64,000 nt of DNA from SAR92 clade bacterium (lineage in GTDB: Bacteria; Pseudomonadota; Gammaproteobacteria; Pseudomonadales; Porticoccaceae), in assembly GCA_014381985.1 (NCBI GenBank), contig JACNKP010000070.1, positions 21,873 to 85,872 on the forward strand, given 5' to 3'. Below are positions 25,817-36,577 of the stretch, one piece after another. Under the pieces are notes generated by a model that worked only from the letters and a program-made list of their open reading frames with translations, was not told the DNA's origin and did not search any database. Position numbers and translations under genes: made by a program. The number at the start of each line of letters is the position of its first letter. The first letter of the stretch is position 1.

Positions 25817-27109
25817 TTAGCTATTTTGTTCTCGAGCAATTGCGCGCCAACCAATATCATCGCGCAGATAAACGTCATCCCAATGAATCTTAGAGGCCAG
25901 CTCATAGGCGCGAGCCTGAGCCTCAGACACTGTCGCGCCCATCGCGGTTGCACAGAGTACACGCCCGCCACTGGTCACCACATTGCCATCGGTGATGGCA
26001 GTGCCAGCATGAAAGATTTTTTGGTCTGCATCAGCAGGCGTATCAGACAAACCCGAAATAACATCACCACCACGATAGCTTCCAGGGTAACCACCTGCGG
26101 CTAGTACCACGCCAATAGAGGGCCGAGGATCCCACTGCGCTGTTTGTTGGTTTAGCGTTCCCTCTAAAGCAGCTAAACAGTGGACTACCAAGTCAGATTG
26201 TAGACGCAGGAGTATGGGTTGAGTTTCTGGGTCGCCAAAGCGACAGTTGTACTCAATGACCTTGGGAGTGCCGTCGGCCATAATCATTAGCCCTGCATAT
26301 AAAAAACCGTTGTAGTCATTGCCCTCATCAGCCATACCCTTAACCGTAGGGTAGATTACTTCATCCATAATTCGCTGATAAATCACCTCATCCACTACGG
26401 GGGCTGGCGAGTACGCACCCATACCTCCAGTATTAGGGCCGGTGTCGCCGTTGCCAGCACGTTTATGATCTTGACTGGTAGCCATTGGTAATATATTTTT
26501 GCCATCCACCATCACAATAAAGCTGGCTTCTTCGCCATCCAAAAACTCTTCAATCACCACGCGACTGCCGGCCTCACCAAAGGCATTGCCGGCGAGCATG
26601 TCGCGCACTGCGTCTTCAGCTTCGGCCATAGTCATGGCGACAATGACACCCTTACCCGCGGCCAAGCCATCGGCTTTAACCACGATGGGTGCGCCAACTT
26701 TTTGCAGGTATTCAAGCGCAGCATCAACCTCAGTAAAGTTGCCATAGTTGGCAGTCGGTATTTGTTGGCGTTCAAGAAAGTCTTTGGTAAATGCTTTAGA
26801 ACCCTCTAGTTGAGCAGCACCGCTAGAGGGCCCGAAAATTGCTAATCCACGTGACTCAAAATAATCAACAATGCCATCTACTAATGGTTGTTCAGGACCA
26901 ACGATAGTTAGGCCGACGTTATTGTTCTCGGCAAAGTCAGCCAGTGCGGTAAAATCGGCCACCGAGATCGCAACGTTTTCCAGATCGCGCTCCATCGCAG
27001 TTCCTGCATTGCCCGGTGCTACATAAACGGTGCTGACACTTGACGATTGAGACGCCTTCCAAGCCAGTGCATGTTCGCGTCCACCAGAGCCGATAACCAG
27101 AACATTCAT
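25817..27109 (-). CDS. purD: phosphoribosylamine-glycine ligase
   Basis: A 430-residue ATP-grasp enzyme, second step of purine synthesis. It begins MNVLVIGSGGREHALAWK and has GPEQPLVDGIVDYF, ADGLAAGKGVIVA, GPNTGGMGAYSPAP and EYNCRFGDPETQ. The ATG at 27109 gives the family start; an in-frame TTG at 27127 would add six residues. purH lies about 5 kb away on the same strand. Confidence 0.96.
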   Translation of the reverse strand: MNVLVIGSGGREHALAWKASQSSSVSTVYVAPGNAGTAMERDLENVAISVADFTALADFAENNNVGLTIVGPEQPLVDGIVDYFESRGLAIFGPSSGAAQLEGSKAFTKDFLERQQIPTANYGNFTEVDAALEYLQKVGAPIVVKADGLAAGKGVIVAMTMAEAEDAVRDMLAGNAFGEAGSRVVIEEFLDGEEASFIVMVDGKNILPMATSQDHKRAGNGDTGPNTGGMGAYSPAPVVDEVIYQRIMDEVIYPTVKGMADEGNDYNGFLYAGLMIMADGTPKVIEYNCRFGDPETQPILLRLQSDLVVHCLAALEGTLNQQTAQWDPRPSIGVVLAAGGYPGSYRGGDVISGLSDTPADADQKIFHAGTAITDGNVVTSGGRVLCATAMGATVSEAQARAYELASKIHWDDVYLRDDIGWRAIAREQNS

Positions 27110-27244
27110 TGTGTAATTTCCAAGCAAAATTTAAGAGCGAAATTATAACAGACTGCACGACTGGGATTATATAATTTGTGGTACGGTGTCGCTAACAAGA
27201 GCAATCTAAATCTGCGTCTAAGTCGTAATTTCACACAGGAAAAA

Positions 27245-28726
27245 TTGCCACAGAGGATATATCTTATCGCTGAACTACAACAATCTAACGCACCTACTAT
27301 CATGTGGTTTCGCCAAGACCTAAGGCTTGCCGACAACCCAGCACTCTGCGCTGCTTGCGAGCGGGGTGAAATTATTCCCGTATATATTCTCGATGATCAA
27401 GGCGCCGAGAGTTGGAAAATGGGTGGCGCTAGCCGCTGGTGGTTACATTATGCGTTGGAAGATCTAAACGATTCTCTCAAGCAAGGATTACAGCTTTTTC
27501 AGGGCGATGCACTAACCATCCTTCGTGATCTTGCCGCGCAAACTGGGGCGGCAGCTATCACCTGGAATCGTTGTTATGAGCCTTGGCGTATTACTCGCGA
27601 CGCCATCCTTAAAACAGCGCTCAAAGACGACGGCCTAGATGTGCAAAGCTTCAATGGCTCGCTGCTGTGGGAACCCTGGCAAGTACTTAAAAAAGACGGC
27701 ACACCCTACAGAGTATTCACCCCTTATTATCGCCGTGGTTGTCTTTCTGCTGCTGCTCCACGCCGGCCATTGGAGCCACCTGAAGGCATCAACTTAAGTA
27801 AAAATAGTGTCCACTCACTACTCCTAAAAGACATGAATTTACTGCCTAAAATTAACTGGGACGAGCAAATGAAAGTACGCTGGGATATCAGTGAAGCTGC
27901 CGCCCATGAACGCCTTGATGAGTTTGTTATGGACGAGTTACAAGACTATCGTGAAGGGCGAAATTTCCCAGACAAACAGAACGTGTCACGTCTTTCCCCC
28001 TACCTGCATTTTGGTCAAATATCGCCAAACATTGCTTGGCATCGTGCGGCAGAAGCAGGAGCTTTTATTACCAACGAACAAAGTCTAGATACCTTTATGA
28101 GTGAATTGGGTTGGCGCGAGTTCTCATACTATTTGCTCTACCATTTTCCTAAGTTACCAACCGACAATTTACAGGTGCGTTTTAATCTTTTCCCTTGGGC
28201 AGAGAATGCCGACGCTGATCTAAAAGCCTGGCAACAGGGCAAAACGGGGTACCCACTAGTAGACGCAGGCATGCGCGAGCTATACACCACCGGTTACATG
28301 CACAACCGCGTGCGGATGGTGGTGGGTTCTTTTCTTGTGAAAAATTTACTCATACATTGGCACAGTGGCGAGGCTTGGTTTTGGGATTGTCTCGTCGATG
28401 CCGACCTTGCCAGCAACAGCGCTGGTTGGCAGTGGATTGCTGGCTGCGGTGCTGACGCCGCACCCTTTTTTAGAATCTTTAACCCCATCACTCAGAGTGA
28501 AAAGTTCGACAAGCAGGGCAGCTACATTCGCCGCTATGTGCCAGAGCTTGCTAACATGCCCGAAAAATATATTCATGCGCCCTGGCTCGCACCCTCTGAG
28601 GTGCTAACTGCGGCGGGGGTCGACATTGGCGATAACTACCCAGCACCTATAATGGATATTAAAGAATCCAGAGAGCGAGCATTGGCTGCTTTTGCGGTGA
28701 CTAAAATTCAGCCTAAAGAGGCTTAA
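27245..28726 (+). CDS. phrB: class I deoxyribodipyrimidine photolyase
   Basis: A 493-residue flavoprotein that repairs UV-induced cyclobutane dimers using blue light. The N-terminal antenna domain begins TIMWFRQDLRLADNPAL. The FAD domain carries FMSELGWREFSYYLLYHFP, PLVDAGMRELYTTGYMHNR, and SNSAGWQWIAGCGADAAP followed by FFRIFNPITQSEKFD. I start at TTG 27245, which has AGGA five bases upstream and adds 19 residues before the first ATG (27302). That ATG would begin inside the first beta strand and lacks a ribosome site. Confidence 0.93.
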   Translation: MPQRIYLIAELQQSNAPTIMWFRQDLRLADNPALCAACERGEIIPVYILDDQGAESWKMGGASRWWLHYALEDLNDSLKQGLQLFQGDALTILRDLAAQTGAAAITWNRCYEPWRITRDAILKTALKDDGLDVQSFNGSLLWEPWQVLKKDGTPYRVFTPYYRRGCLSAAAPRRPLEPPEGINLSKNSVHSLLLKDMNLLPKINWDEQMKVRWDISEAAAHERLDEFVMDELQDYREGRNFPDKQNVSRLSPYLHFGQISPNIAWHRAAEAGAFITNEQSLDTFMSELGWREFSYYLLYHFPKLPTDNLQVRFNLFPWAENADADLKAWQQGKTGYPLVDAGMRELYTTGYMHNRVRMVVGSFLVKNLLIHWHSGEAWFWDCLVDADLASNSAGWQWIAGCGADAAPFFRIFNPITQSEKFDKQGSYIRRYVPELANMPEKYIHAPWLAPSEVLTAAGVDIGDNYPAPIMDIKESRERALAAFAVTKIQPKEA

Positions 28727-28755
28727 TGGGTCTCAATTTTTAGCGGAGTAATAAC

Positions 28756-29826
28756 ATGTATTTTGGCAGTGACAATCAAACCGGTGCATCTCCGCAGGTG
28801 CTAGACATGTTAACCGTGGCTAACAATGAGTATACACATGGTTATGGCGATGACCGCTGGACCAACCAAGCCATAGAGGCCTTAAAAACCCTCTTTGAAT
28901 GTGACCTAGAGGCCTACTTTGTGGCTACTGGCACTGCTGCAAACTCACTGGCACTGTCGTGCATGGTTCAACCATGGGATGCTATTCTCTGCCATGACAG
29001 CGCCCATATTATTCTTGACGAGTCCACTGCCCCAGAGCTATTTACTGGCGGAGCACGAATGGTGCCTATTTCCAATGGCGAGGGCAAGATCAGCCCACAA
29101 CACCTGAAAGACTATTTCCAAACAATAGGTACTGATTACCCACATAATGTGCGAGCCACCGCTTTAAGTATTACCCAAGCTAGCGAATCAGGACTTGTGT
29201 ACACGCCAACAGAGATCTCTGCACTTAGTGCTGTTGCCAAAGACAATGGGCTAAGCGTGCACATGGACGGCGCCCGATTTTCCAACGCCGTGGCTTCCCA
29301 GCAGTGCACCCCTGCAGAATTGTCATGGAAAGCGGGAGTGGATGTACTCTGCTTAGGCGCCACCAAATGTGGTGCGCTCTGTGCTGAGGTTGTCATATTT
29401 TTCAACAAAGAGTTAGCCGCGACCTTTACTCATCGCCGTAAGCGCGGTGGTCATTTATTGTCCAAGGGCCGAGTATTTGGCGCTCAGATGGTGGGTTGGT
29501 TACAAGATGACCATTGGCTTGATCTGGCTCAATATGCCAATACTCAGGCCACTCAGTTAGCCAAACAAATTGCGACTTTTGACCGTCTGCAGTTGGTCTG
29601 GCCGGTAGAGTCAAACGAACTTTTTGTTATCATGCCCAAAGGGCTGGCAGTGCACTTGCAAGACGCCGGCGCTGAATTCTATGACTGGTACGTTACTACC
29701 TTGCCACCCAATATACTGATAGATGAGGATGAGATGTTCGCACGACTAGTCACCTCCTTTGTTACTCAAGATTCCCAGTGCGAAGCTTTTTGTGAGTTAA
29801 TTCATGATTATTTTGCCGCGCAGTAA
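28756..29826 (+). CDS. low-specificity L-threonine aldolase-like PLP enzyme
   Basis: A 356-residue fold type I PLP enzyme splitting threonine or allo-threonine to glycine and acetaldehyde. It has the N-terminal FGSDNQTGASPQVLD, VATGTAANSLAL, VHMDGARFSNAVA (PLP Asp) and the Schiff-base Lys in LGATKCGALCAEVV. RRKRGGHLLSKGRVFGAQ is typical of the family. The gene starts 29 bases after phrB and is probably co-transcribed with it. Confidence 0.9.
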   Translation: MYFGSDNQTGASPQVLDMLTVANNEYTHGYGDDRWTNQAIEALKTLFECDLEAYFVATGTAANSLALSCMVQPWDAILCHDSAHIILDESTAPELFTGGARMVPISNGEGKISPQHLKDYFQTIGTDYPHNVRATALSITQASESGLVYTPTEISALSAVAKDNGLSVHMDGARFSNAVASQQCTPAELSWKAGVDVLCLGATKCGALCAEVVIFFNKELAATFTHRRKRGGHLLSKGRVFGAQMVGWLQDDHWLDLAQYANTQATQLAKQIATFDRLQLVWPVESNELFVIMPKGLAVHLQDAGAEFYDWYVTTLPPNILIDEDEMFARLVTSFVTQDSQCEAFCELIHDYFAAQ

Positions 29827-29890
29827 AAGCGCTATATAAGTAAAAATACTAATGATCTAATACGTTGATCAATAAAAAGACGAGGAAAAA

Positions 29891-30634
29891 TTGCATATTT
29901 TGCGAGGGTTAGAAAAGTATTTGCAGTCAATGGTTGCAAAACCTACTGCCAGCAGAGCCATGGTTCTCTCAGGGTTGTTGGGGTTTTTAGGGGCAACTAT
30001 TATGTTTGCTGGTGATCTATTGCTCTATGCCCATTGGCGTGAAATGCCTGTGGTTAATGAAGCCATTCTCTCATTGTTACCGGGCAGGAAGGTGGTGCTT
30101 TTGGCAACATCTGGCGAGCTGCAAATATCTGGTGTTTTAGGCCCCATAGCAGCAGTTTTTTATCTTTTTGGCGCTTGGCATCTATACATTAAATTAGCAT
30201 TTTACTCGCCATTTTGGGCCGCTTTAACCGCTATTTCTTTCGCTTTTAGCATAATAATAGCCGGTGCCTACCATGCCTTGTGGGGTATGTATGGGCTTAT
30301 TGTTCAATTCGCCAATACGCAAGAATCAGCGGCACTAGCGCTACTTGAGGCGGCCGCTAATTACATGACTTTTGTCGCTGACACAGTGACCGTGCCCCTG
30401 AGCCTGGCGTGTTCGATTGTCTTGGTGAGAACGCTACTGGCTAAAACCGATTACCCGCGATGGATGGCACTGTTAAACCCGCTGCTTCTTTTGTTTGTGG
30501 GTGGGCCAATACTGACTTCAGTAGCGGTAAACATGGCAGTACCCTATGGCGCCCTAACTGTGGGGACTTACTTTAACGTAGTAATGATGATTTTCTTTTT
30601 GGCCTCAGTTTATAGCCCCAAGCGAAAAACTTGA
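29891..30634 (+). CDS. polytopic membrane protein, possibly DUF6796-like
   Basis: A 247-residue protein with about seven hydrophobic segments. Near the N-terminus it has LGATIMFAGDLLLY, and later YHALWGMYG and GGPILTSVAVNMAVPYGAL. It resembles the DUF6796 group of unknown function, a tentative match. It starts at TTG 29891 with GAGGA five bases upstream. The 12 bases around the ribosome site and start (AGGAAAAATTGC) are identical to those of phrB. A terminator follows. Confidence 0.7.
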   Translation: MHILRGLEKYLQSMVAKPTASRAMVLSGLLGFLGATIMFAGDLLLYAHWREMPVVNEAILSLLPGRKVVLLATSGELQISGVLGPIAAVFYLFGAWHLYIKLAFYSPFWAALTAISFAFSIIIAGAYHALWGMYGLIVQFANTQESAALALLEAAANYMTFVADTVTVPLSLACSIVLVRTLLAKTDYPRWMALLNPLLLLFVGGPILTSVAVNMAVPYGALTVGTYFNVVMMIFFLASVYSPKRKT

Positions 30635-30736
30635 GTGCTCAGCGTTAGTTTGGCCGACAATGAAACCTTTGCTCGGCTAAAACATAACAATATAACTAAA
30701 AGTGTCTCATTATTGGGTGATTAAAAAATGCTCAAT

Positions 30737-30763
30737 AAAAAGCCCGCACTAAGCGGCCTTTTT
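30737..30763. terminator. bidirectional terminator between membrane protein gene and purH
   Basis: AAAAAG-C-CCGC and GCGG-C-CTTTTT pair around a 5-base loop, with one C-C mismatch. Flanking A and T runs suit both the plus-strand membrane gene and the minus-strand purH, which converge here. Confidence 0.8.
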
Positions 30764-30782
30764 GTTGAAACAGGGAAAAGGC

Positions 30783-32357
30783 TTAGTGCCTGAAATGACG
30801 CATTCCCGTGAGCACCATCGCCATGCCATGTTCATTTGCTGCTGCAATGACTTCTTCATCTCGCATGGAACCACCGGGCTGAATAATACAGCTAATGCCG
30901 GCTGCCCCTGCGTTATCAATGCCATCGCGGAAGGGGAAGAATGCATCAGACGCCATCACTGCGCCGACCACTTCGAGCCCTGCGTGCTCGGCTTTAATGC
31001 CGGCAATGCGAGCACTGTTAATACGGCTCATCTGGCCTGCGCCAACGCCAACAGTTTGGTTATTTTTGGCATAAATAATGGCGTTAGACTTGACCATTTT
31101 GGCGACCTTCCAAGCAAACAGCATGTCGGTCATCTCGCTGTTTGTTGGCACTCGTTTAGACACCACCTTGAGATCTTGCTCAGTAATCATGCCGTTGTCG
31201 CGGTCTTGAATCAGCAGACCGCCATTGACGCGTTTGTAGTCAAAGTCTTGCGGACGCTGCTCACCCCAGGTGCCGCATTCTAGAAGCCTGACGTTTTTCT
31301 TCGCGGCCACTACAGCGACGGCATCAGCCGATACTGAGGGGGCAATAATGACTTCAACAAATTGTTTTGCACAAATAGCTTCTGCAGTCTTGGCATCCAA
31401 CTCACGGTTAAAGGCAATAATGCCGCCGAAGGCCGATTCTGGGTCTGTGGCAAAAGCGAGATCATAGGCAGTGCCGATGTCGACCGCTACTGCCACACCA
31501 CAGGGGTTGGCGTGTTTAACAATAACGCAGGCCGGTTGATCAAACTGTTTTACGCATTCAAGTGCCGCATCGGTATCAGCAATGTTGTTGAACGAAAGCT
31601 CTTTACCTTGCAGTTGTTTTGCGGTGGCCACACTAGCTTCGGTGGGGTTAGCCTCGGTATAGAACGCTGCTTTTTGATGAGGGTTTTCACCGTAGCGCAT
31701 TTCTTGAGTTTTGAAATACTGCATATTAAAGGTGTCAGAAAAATCACGGACAGTGTTGTCGATATCACGAGCACCAAAGTGATTGGCAATCATGCCGTCA
31801 TAGCCAGCTGTGTGCTCAAAGGCTTTGACCATGAGCGCATAACGGGTGCCGTAATCAAGTTGCCCTTCATTGGCCTGCATTTCTTCAAGCACGGTTGCGT
31901 AATCACCGCTGTTAACCACAATAGCTACGTCTTTATGATTTTTAGCTGCCGAGCGAACCATGGTTGGGCCGCCAATATCAATATTTTCAATGGCGTTAGG
32001 CAATGTGCAATCAGGGTCGGCAACGGTCGCTGCAAACGGGTAGAGATTAACAATGACCATATCTATAGGTTTAATCGAGTGCTCTGCCATCACGGCATCA
32101 TCGGTGCCACGCCGACCTAAAATACCGCCATGCACTTTTGGATGCAGAGTTTTAACACGGCCGTCCATCATCTCGGGAAAACCGGTGTAGTCTGAGACTT
32201 CAGTCACCGCAATATTGTTTTCTTGGAGTAAGCGGAAGGTGCCGCCAGTGGAGAGTAGTTCGACGCCGAGGGCGTTTAGTGCGCGGGCAAAATCAACAAT
32301 GCCGTTTTTGTCAGATACGCTAATCAGTGCGCGTGAAACTTTTTTTAGATCGCTCAT
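30783..32357 (-). CDS. purH: bifunctional AICAR transformylase/IMP cyclohydrolase
   Basis: A 524-residue enzyme for the last two steps of IMP synthesis. The N-terminal MGS-like cyclohydrolase domain (about 1-195) carries [39 protein letters not shown] and NLYPF. The C-terminal transformylase has [15 protein letters not shown] [24 protein letters not shown] and [12 protein letters not shown]. It follows fis by 15 bases and likely belongs to the dusB-fis-purH transcript, with a terminator downstream. Confidence 0.97.
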   Translation of the reverse strand: MSDLKKVSRALISVSDKNGIVDFARALNALGVELLSTGGTFRLLQENNIAVTEVSDYTGFPEMMDGRVKTLHPKVHGGILGRRGTDDAVMAEHSIKPIDMVIVNLYPFAATVADPDCTLPNAIENIDIGGPTMVRSAAKNHKDVAIVVNSGDYATVLEEMQANEGQLDYGTRYALMVKAFEHTAGYDGMIANHFGARDIDNTVRDFSDTFNMQYFKTQEMRYGENPHQKAAFYTEANPTEASVATAKQLQGKELSFNNIADTDAALECVKQFDQPACVIVKHANPCGVAVAVDIGTAYDLAFATDPESAFGGIIAFNRELDAKTAEAICAKQFVEVIIAPSVSADAVAVVAAKKNVRLLECGTWGEQRPQDFDYKRVNGGLLIQDRDNGMITEQDLKVVSKRVPTNSEMTDMLFAWKVAKMVKSNAIIYAKNNQTVGVGAGQMSRINSARIAGIKAEHAGLEVVGAVMASDAFFPFRDGIDNAGAAGISCIIQPGGSMRDEEVIAAANEHGMAMVLTGMRHFRH

Positions 32358-32372
32358 GAAGTCCTCGGGTAG

Positions 32373-32702
32373 TTACAAAAGATCATACTGTTTTAGTTTT
32401 TTTCGGAGTGTACCTCGGTTAAGGCCGAGTATTTCGGAAGCTTTACTCTGGTTTTGCCGAGTATAGGCCATGACTGCGGTTAGCAGTGGTGCCTCGACTT
32501 CAGCTAACACTAAATCATAAAGATTCACAGTGCTTTGACCATCTAAATCGTCAAAATAACGCTGCATAGCGTCGGCAACACTGACTCTTAATGAGTGTTG
32601 AGTGTCTTTTGTCGTCTGTTGAGCCGGCGGGATATAGTCCGGAGTAGTCAGGTAGCTATTAATGTCTTTTTTGTCTAACACTTTGATATCGTCAGGAGTC
32701 AT
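32373..32702 (-). CDS. fis: nucleoid-associated regulator Fis
   Basis: A 109-residue protein ending in the Fis DNA-binding domain: VEAPLLTAVMAYTRQNQSKA followed by SEILGLNRGTLRKKLKQY. The N-terminal half holds the dimer beta-hairpin and helix A. Fis activates rRNA promoters and shapes the chromosome. The ATGA overlap with dusB is the classic gammaproteobacterial arrangement. Confidence 0.96.
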   Translation of the reverse strand: MTPDDIKVLDKKDINSYLTTPDYIPPAQQTTKDTQHSLRVSVADAMQRYFDDLDGQSTVNLYDLVLAEVEAPLLTAVMAYTRQNQSKASEILGLNRGTLRKKLKQYDLL

Positions 32703-33703
32703 GCGACTTTTTCCTCGTAGCCCGATACGAAGAAAAAATTATTGAGTAATGTTCGTTGTTGTTCGGTGGTTTCAAGTGTATTGAACTGACGGGTAAAGTC
32801 TCTGCCACCGGGTAGTGGGTTGATGTACCAACCAATGTGTTTTCGAGAAATACGCAACCCACCAGCCTCACCATAAAACTCATGCAGTGCGAGCAGATGA
32901 GCGGACATGATGGCTGCACATTCTTCCATGCTTGGCGATGCTAGTCGCTTTCCAAATTTAAGAAAGTGATTTATTTGGTTGAAAATCCAGGGATTACCCT
33001 GGGCGGCACGTCCAATCATAACTGCAGCAGCACCTGTGTGTTGTAGGACTGAAACAGCTTTTTCTGGATCGGTAATGTCACCGTTTGCTAGCACGGGAAT
33101 GGATACTGCCTCCACGACTTGGGCGATGGTGTCGTACTCAACCTCACCGACAAAACGACAGGCTCGCGTACGACCGTGGACAGCCAGCGCGGAGATACCT
33201 GCGTCCTCTGCAATTTTTGCAATGGTCACTGCGTTGCGGTTTTGTCTGTCCCAGCCAGTGCGAATTTTTAAGGTAATGGGGACGTCGGTCGCAGAAACTA
33301 CAGCTTCTAAGATGTTTTTCACTAGCTCTGGATTTTGCAGTAACGCTGACCCTGCAGCACGCTTGCATACTTTTTTAGCAGGACACCCCATATTAAGATC
33401 AATAATCTCAGCACCCTGCTGGACGTTGAATTTGGCTGCTTCTGCCATCATTTGAGGATCGTAGCCAGCTATTTGCACTGATCTTGGTGCAGGTTCATCA
33501 CCAAATTCCACTCGGAGACGAGACTTACGAGTCGACCACGTGGTCGGGTCGGCGGCTACCATCTCAGATACAACTAAACCAGCGCCCATTTTTCTGCATA
33601 GTTGGCGGAACGGTAAATCAGTCACGCCGGCCATGGGTGCGAGCACGGTTTGGTTTTTAATGTGATAAGGGCCAATATTAAACACGTTAATCTCAGGTGC
33701 CAC
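32699..33703 (-). CDS. dusB: tRNA-dihydrouridine synthase B
   Basis: A 334-residue FMN-dependent tRNA-modifying enzyme. It has LAPMAGVTDLPFRQLCR, GAEIIDLNMGCPAKKVCKRA with the catalytic Cys, ITLKIRTGWD, VHGRTRACRF and MIGRAAQGNPWIF. It heads dusB-fis-purH, the probable control point for Fis synthesis. Confidence 0.96.
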   Translation of the reverse strand: MAPEINVFNIGPYHIKNQTVLAPMAGVTDLPFRQLCRKMGAGLVVSEMVAADPTTWSTRKSRLRVEFGDEPAPRSVQIAGYDPQMMAEAAKFNVQQGAEIIDLNMGCPAKKVCKRAAGSALLQNPELVKNILEAVVSATDVPITLKIRTGWDRQNRNAVTIAKIAEDAGISALAVHGRTRACRFVGEVEYDTIAQVVEAVSIPVLANGDITDPEKAVSVLQHTGAAAVMIGRAAQGNPWIFNQINHFLKFGKRLASPSMEECAAIMSAHLLALHEFYGEAGGLRISRKHIGWYINPLPGGRDFTRQFNTLETTEQQRTLLNNFFFVSGYEEKVA

Positions 33704-33820
33704 GTTAAGGGTTGATCATAATACCCCTTGAACGATTGATTAAAAAGTGATCAATTAAAAAATATGCCGTTTATTGATAATTCTGCGTTAGCAAGTCACT
33801 AAAGCGCGTTAAATGCAGAG

Positions 33821-34702
33821 CTACTTCAATTTTTGGGCGCTCAATTGGGCCCATTCAGACTGGATAGCTGGGGCAGAGAATTTAAAGTGCCCACTGTATG
33901 GCGCAGACACAGATTCAATTTGCCTATCTAGAAGCCCTGCTAAGCACAATAAACCATTGGTCTCAGTCATGGCGCTAAGCTTGGGTGCTAGCTCAATAAG
34001 CGGTGCTGCTAAAATATTGGCCACCATAACTTCCGCGCACAGGTCTTTGGGAACCTCGTCAGGAAGATAGGTAACGAGTCGATCATCAGTAATATTATTA
34101 CGTTGTGCATTATCGCGACTGGCCAGCAAAGCTTGAGGATCATTGTCGACAGCGATAACTTGCTTGGCCCCCAGCAGCAGAGCGGCAATGCCTAAAATGC
34201 CAGAGCCACAACCATAGTCGATAATAGTCTTGCCATTTAAATCTTGTTTGTCTAACCATCTCAAGCACAAGTGAGTGGTAGGGTGACTGCCCGTACCAAA
34301 CGCTAATCCTGGGTCAAGACTTAAGTTGACACCTTGAGGGTCCGGCGGGGCAATCCAGCTTGGGCATATCCATAAGCGCTCCCCGCATTTTAGAGGGTTA
34401 AAGTGTTTCTTCCATTCTTGGGACCAGTCTTTATCTTCGAGCTGCTCCCAGCGCATCTGTTGAGAGTTTGAAGTAGTCGCGTTAAATTGCTCATTGATCT
34501 TTTTGGTGTCGACTGTAGTGGGAAATAAGGCGGTAACAACGCATTGATCCCAGAGAGGGGTTTCGCCGACTGCTGGCTCCAGAATGGGTTGATCGGCCGC
34601 ATCTTGTATCGTGACCGACAGGGCATTAAGCGCGACAAGAGCGGCTTCTATTTCTTGGCTGTCGTGTCGGGATGAGAGAATAATTAACTGGATCCACTGC
34701 AT
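33821..34702 (-). CDS. prmA: ribosomal protein L11 methyltransferase
   Basis: A 293-residue SAM-dependent enzyme trimethylating L11. The substrate-recognition domain (about 1-95) is followed by the catalytic domain with LDPGLAFGTGSHPTT, TIIDYGCGSGILGIAALLLGA, AVDNDPQA and VANILAAPLIELAP. It lies between dusB and accC on the same strand, as in several gammaproteobacteria. Confidence 0.95.
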   Translation of the reverse strand: MQWIQLIILSSRHDSQEIEAALVALNALSVTIQDAADQPILEPAVGETPLWDQCVVTALFPTTVDTKKINEQFNATTSNSQQMRWEQLEDKDWSQEWKKHFNPLKCGERLWICPSWIAPPDPQGVNLSLDPGLAFGTGSHPTTHLCLRWLDKQDLNGKTIIDYGCGSGILGIAALLLGAKQVIAVDNDPQALLASRDNAQRNNITDDRLVTYLPDEVPKDLCAEVMVANILAAPLIELAPKLSAMTETNGLLCLAGLLDRQIESVSAPYSGHFKFSAPAIQSEWAQLSAQKLK

Positions 34703-34749
34703 GCTTAAGGTCCGGCGTTAGTTTGGCCTATAAAAAGGCAGGGTAGAAC

Positions 34750-36090
34750 CTATAGGCCAAGTTTTTTCTCAAGATAATGAATATTGACGCCACCCTTTTT
34801 GAAAGCCTCGTCTCTTACTAGGTCTTCATGAAGGGGAATATTGGTTTTGATACCGTCAATGACCATTTCATCCAGAGCGATACGCATTCTGGACAATGCC
34901 GCTTCTCGATCGTGACCATAAGTAATGACCTTGCCGATTAGAGAATCATAATTAGGTGGCACTGTGTAGCCATTATAAATATGAGAGTCAACACGGATGC
35001 CGTTTCCCCCTGGGGCGTGATAGGCGTTGATAGTGCCGGGCTGTGGCATAAAGGTAATAGGATCTTCGGCATTAATTCGACATTCAAACGAGTGGCCACG
35101 AAAGATAATATCTTCTTGCTTAAAGCTTAGAGGGCGCCCGCTTGCAATTAAAAGCTGCTCTTTAACGATATCAACGCCTGTAATCATTTCAGACACGGGA
35201 TGCTCCACTTGGACCCGAGTGTTCATTTCGATAAAGTAAAAATGGCCATCTTCATAAAGGAATTCGAAGGTTCCGGCACCGCGATAGTTGATTTGAATAC
35301 AGGCTTTTACGCAGCTCTCAAACACTGCCTGCCTAGCATCCTCTGGAATGCCTGGAGCTGGTGCTTCTTCGAGTACTTTTTGGTGCCGCCGCTGCAAGGA
35401 GCAGTCCCGGTCTCCAAGATGGATGGCCTGGCCCTGACCGTCTGAAAGCACCTGCACTTCGACATGCCTTGGGTTTTGGAGAAATTTCTCCATGTACACC
35501 GTGCCGTCACCAAAAGCTGCTGCTGCTTCAGTCTGCGTTATAGAAACGGCATTGACCAAGGCTTCTTCATTCTCGACCACACGCATACCTCTGCCGCCAC
35601 CGCCTGCCGCTGCCTTAATAATAACGGGATAGCCAATTCGTGTAGCAGTAGAACGCAAAGTCTCAGGATCGTTAGATAATGGGCCGTCAGAACCCGGTAC
35701 AGTTGGAACGCCTGCCGCTTTCATAGCCTTAATGGCCGCAACCTTGTCCCCCATAACGCGAATTACGTCCGCGGTTGGCCCGATAAAAACGAAGCCGCTT
35801 TTTTCAACCTGCTCGGCAAAGTTGGCGTTTTCTGCCAAAAACCCATAGCCAGGGTGCACAGCAGAGGCGCCGGTTATTTCCATTGCGCTAATAAGGGCAG
35901 GAACATTCAGGTAGCTTTGTGGTGACGGATTTGGACCAATGCAAACAGCCTCATCGGCTAATTTAACGTGCTTAAGTGCAGCGTCAATTTTCGAATGAAC
36001 GGCAACGGTTTTTATATCCAACTCTTTACAAGCGCGGAGAATTCGTAAGGCAATTTCGCCGCGATTGGCGATAAGCACTTTATCCAGCAT
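34750..36090 (-). CDS. accC: acetyl-CoA carboxylase, biotin carboxylase subunit
   Basis: A 446-residue ATP-grasp enzyme carboxylating biotin on AccB. It begins [20 protein letters not shown]. It has [63 protein letters not shown] and [20 protein letters not shown]. It follows accB by 20 bases. Confidence 0.97.
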   Translation of the reverse strand: MLDKVLIANRGEIALRILRACKELDIKTVAVHSKIDAALKHVKLADEAVCIGPNPSPQSYLNVPALISAMEITGASAVHPGYGFLAENANFAEQVEKSGFVFIGPTADVIRVMGDKVAAIKAMKAAGVPTVPGSDGPLSNDPETLRSTATRIGYPVIIKAAAGGGGRGMRVVENEEALVNAVSITQTEAAAAFGDGTVYMEKFLQNPRHVEVQVLSDGQGQAIHLGDRDCSLQRRHQKVLEEAPAPGIPEDARQAVFESCVKACIQINYRGAGTFEFLYEDGHFYFIEMNTRVQVEHPVSEMITGVDIVKEQLLIASGRPLSFKQEDIIFRGHSFECRINAEDPITFMPQPGTINAYHAPGGNGIRVDSHIYNGYTVPPNYDSLIGKVITYGHDREAALSRMRIALDEMVIDGIKTNIPLHEDLVRDEAFKKGGVNIHYLEKKLGL

Positions 36091-36110
36091 GGTTTATTTC
36101 CTGCGCGCTA

Positions 36111-36563
36111 TTAAACAATCGTGAATAAAGGTTGATCGAATTCTACGGGATCGCCGTCTTCAACCAGCACGGCGCCAATAACTCCGCCTTTATCCGCTTC
36201 AATTTGATTCATCATTTTCATGGCTTCGATAATACAAAGAACATCGCCCGGCGAAACAGTTTGACCAACGCTTGCAAATGCCGGAGAGCCAGGAGCAGGA
36301 GAGGCATAAAAGCTACCGACCATAGGAGAATTTACGATATGACCCTGAAGTTCAACTGGTGCGGTAGGCTCTACAGCGTGCACTCCGCCAATGGCCGGTG
36401 CGGCTGCTACAGGGGACGCTGCAATGGCAGGCGGTGCAGCATAAGAGACTACTTGAGCGCCACGACTGATTCGAACTGAATCTTCGCCCTCAGTAATTTC
36501 AAGTTCATTAATATTAGACTCTTCAAGCAGCTCAATAAGCTTCTTAACTTTACGGATATCCAT
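36111..36563 (-). CDS. accB: acetyl-CoA carboxylase biotin carboxyl carrier protein
   Basis: A 150-residue carrier. The biotinyl domain at the C-terminus holds the biotin attachment Lys in [11 protein letters not shown] and the family thumb region ([19 protein letters not shown]). The Ala/Pro-rich linker covers about residues 38-70. It lies between aroQ and accC, as in many gammaproteobacteria. Confidence 0.97.
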   Translation of the reverse strand: MDIRKVKKLIELLEESNINELEITEGEDSVRISRGAQVVSYAAPPAIAASPVAAAPAIGGVHAVEPTAPVELQGHIVNSPMVGSFYASPAPGSPAFASVGQTVSPGDVLCIIEAMKMMNQIEADKGGVIGAVLVEDGDPVEFDQPLFTIV

Positions 36564-36577
36564 TGTTGTCTCTCAAT

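Noticed and set aside
31362..32120. A 252-codon plus-strand frame
   Set aside because: Fully antisense to purH, whose minus-strand product is a clear full-length match; no ribosome site or known domain.
30642..34727. 14-base match GCGTTAGTTTGGCC near 30642 and 34714
   Set aside because: Several matches of this length are expected by chance in 64 kb; flanks do not align.
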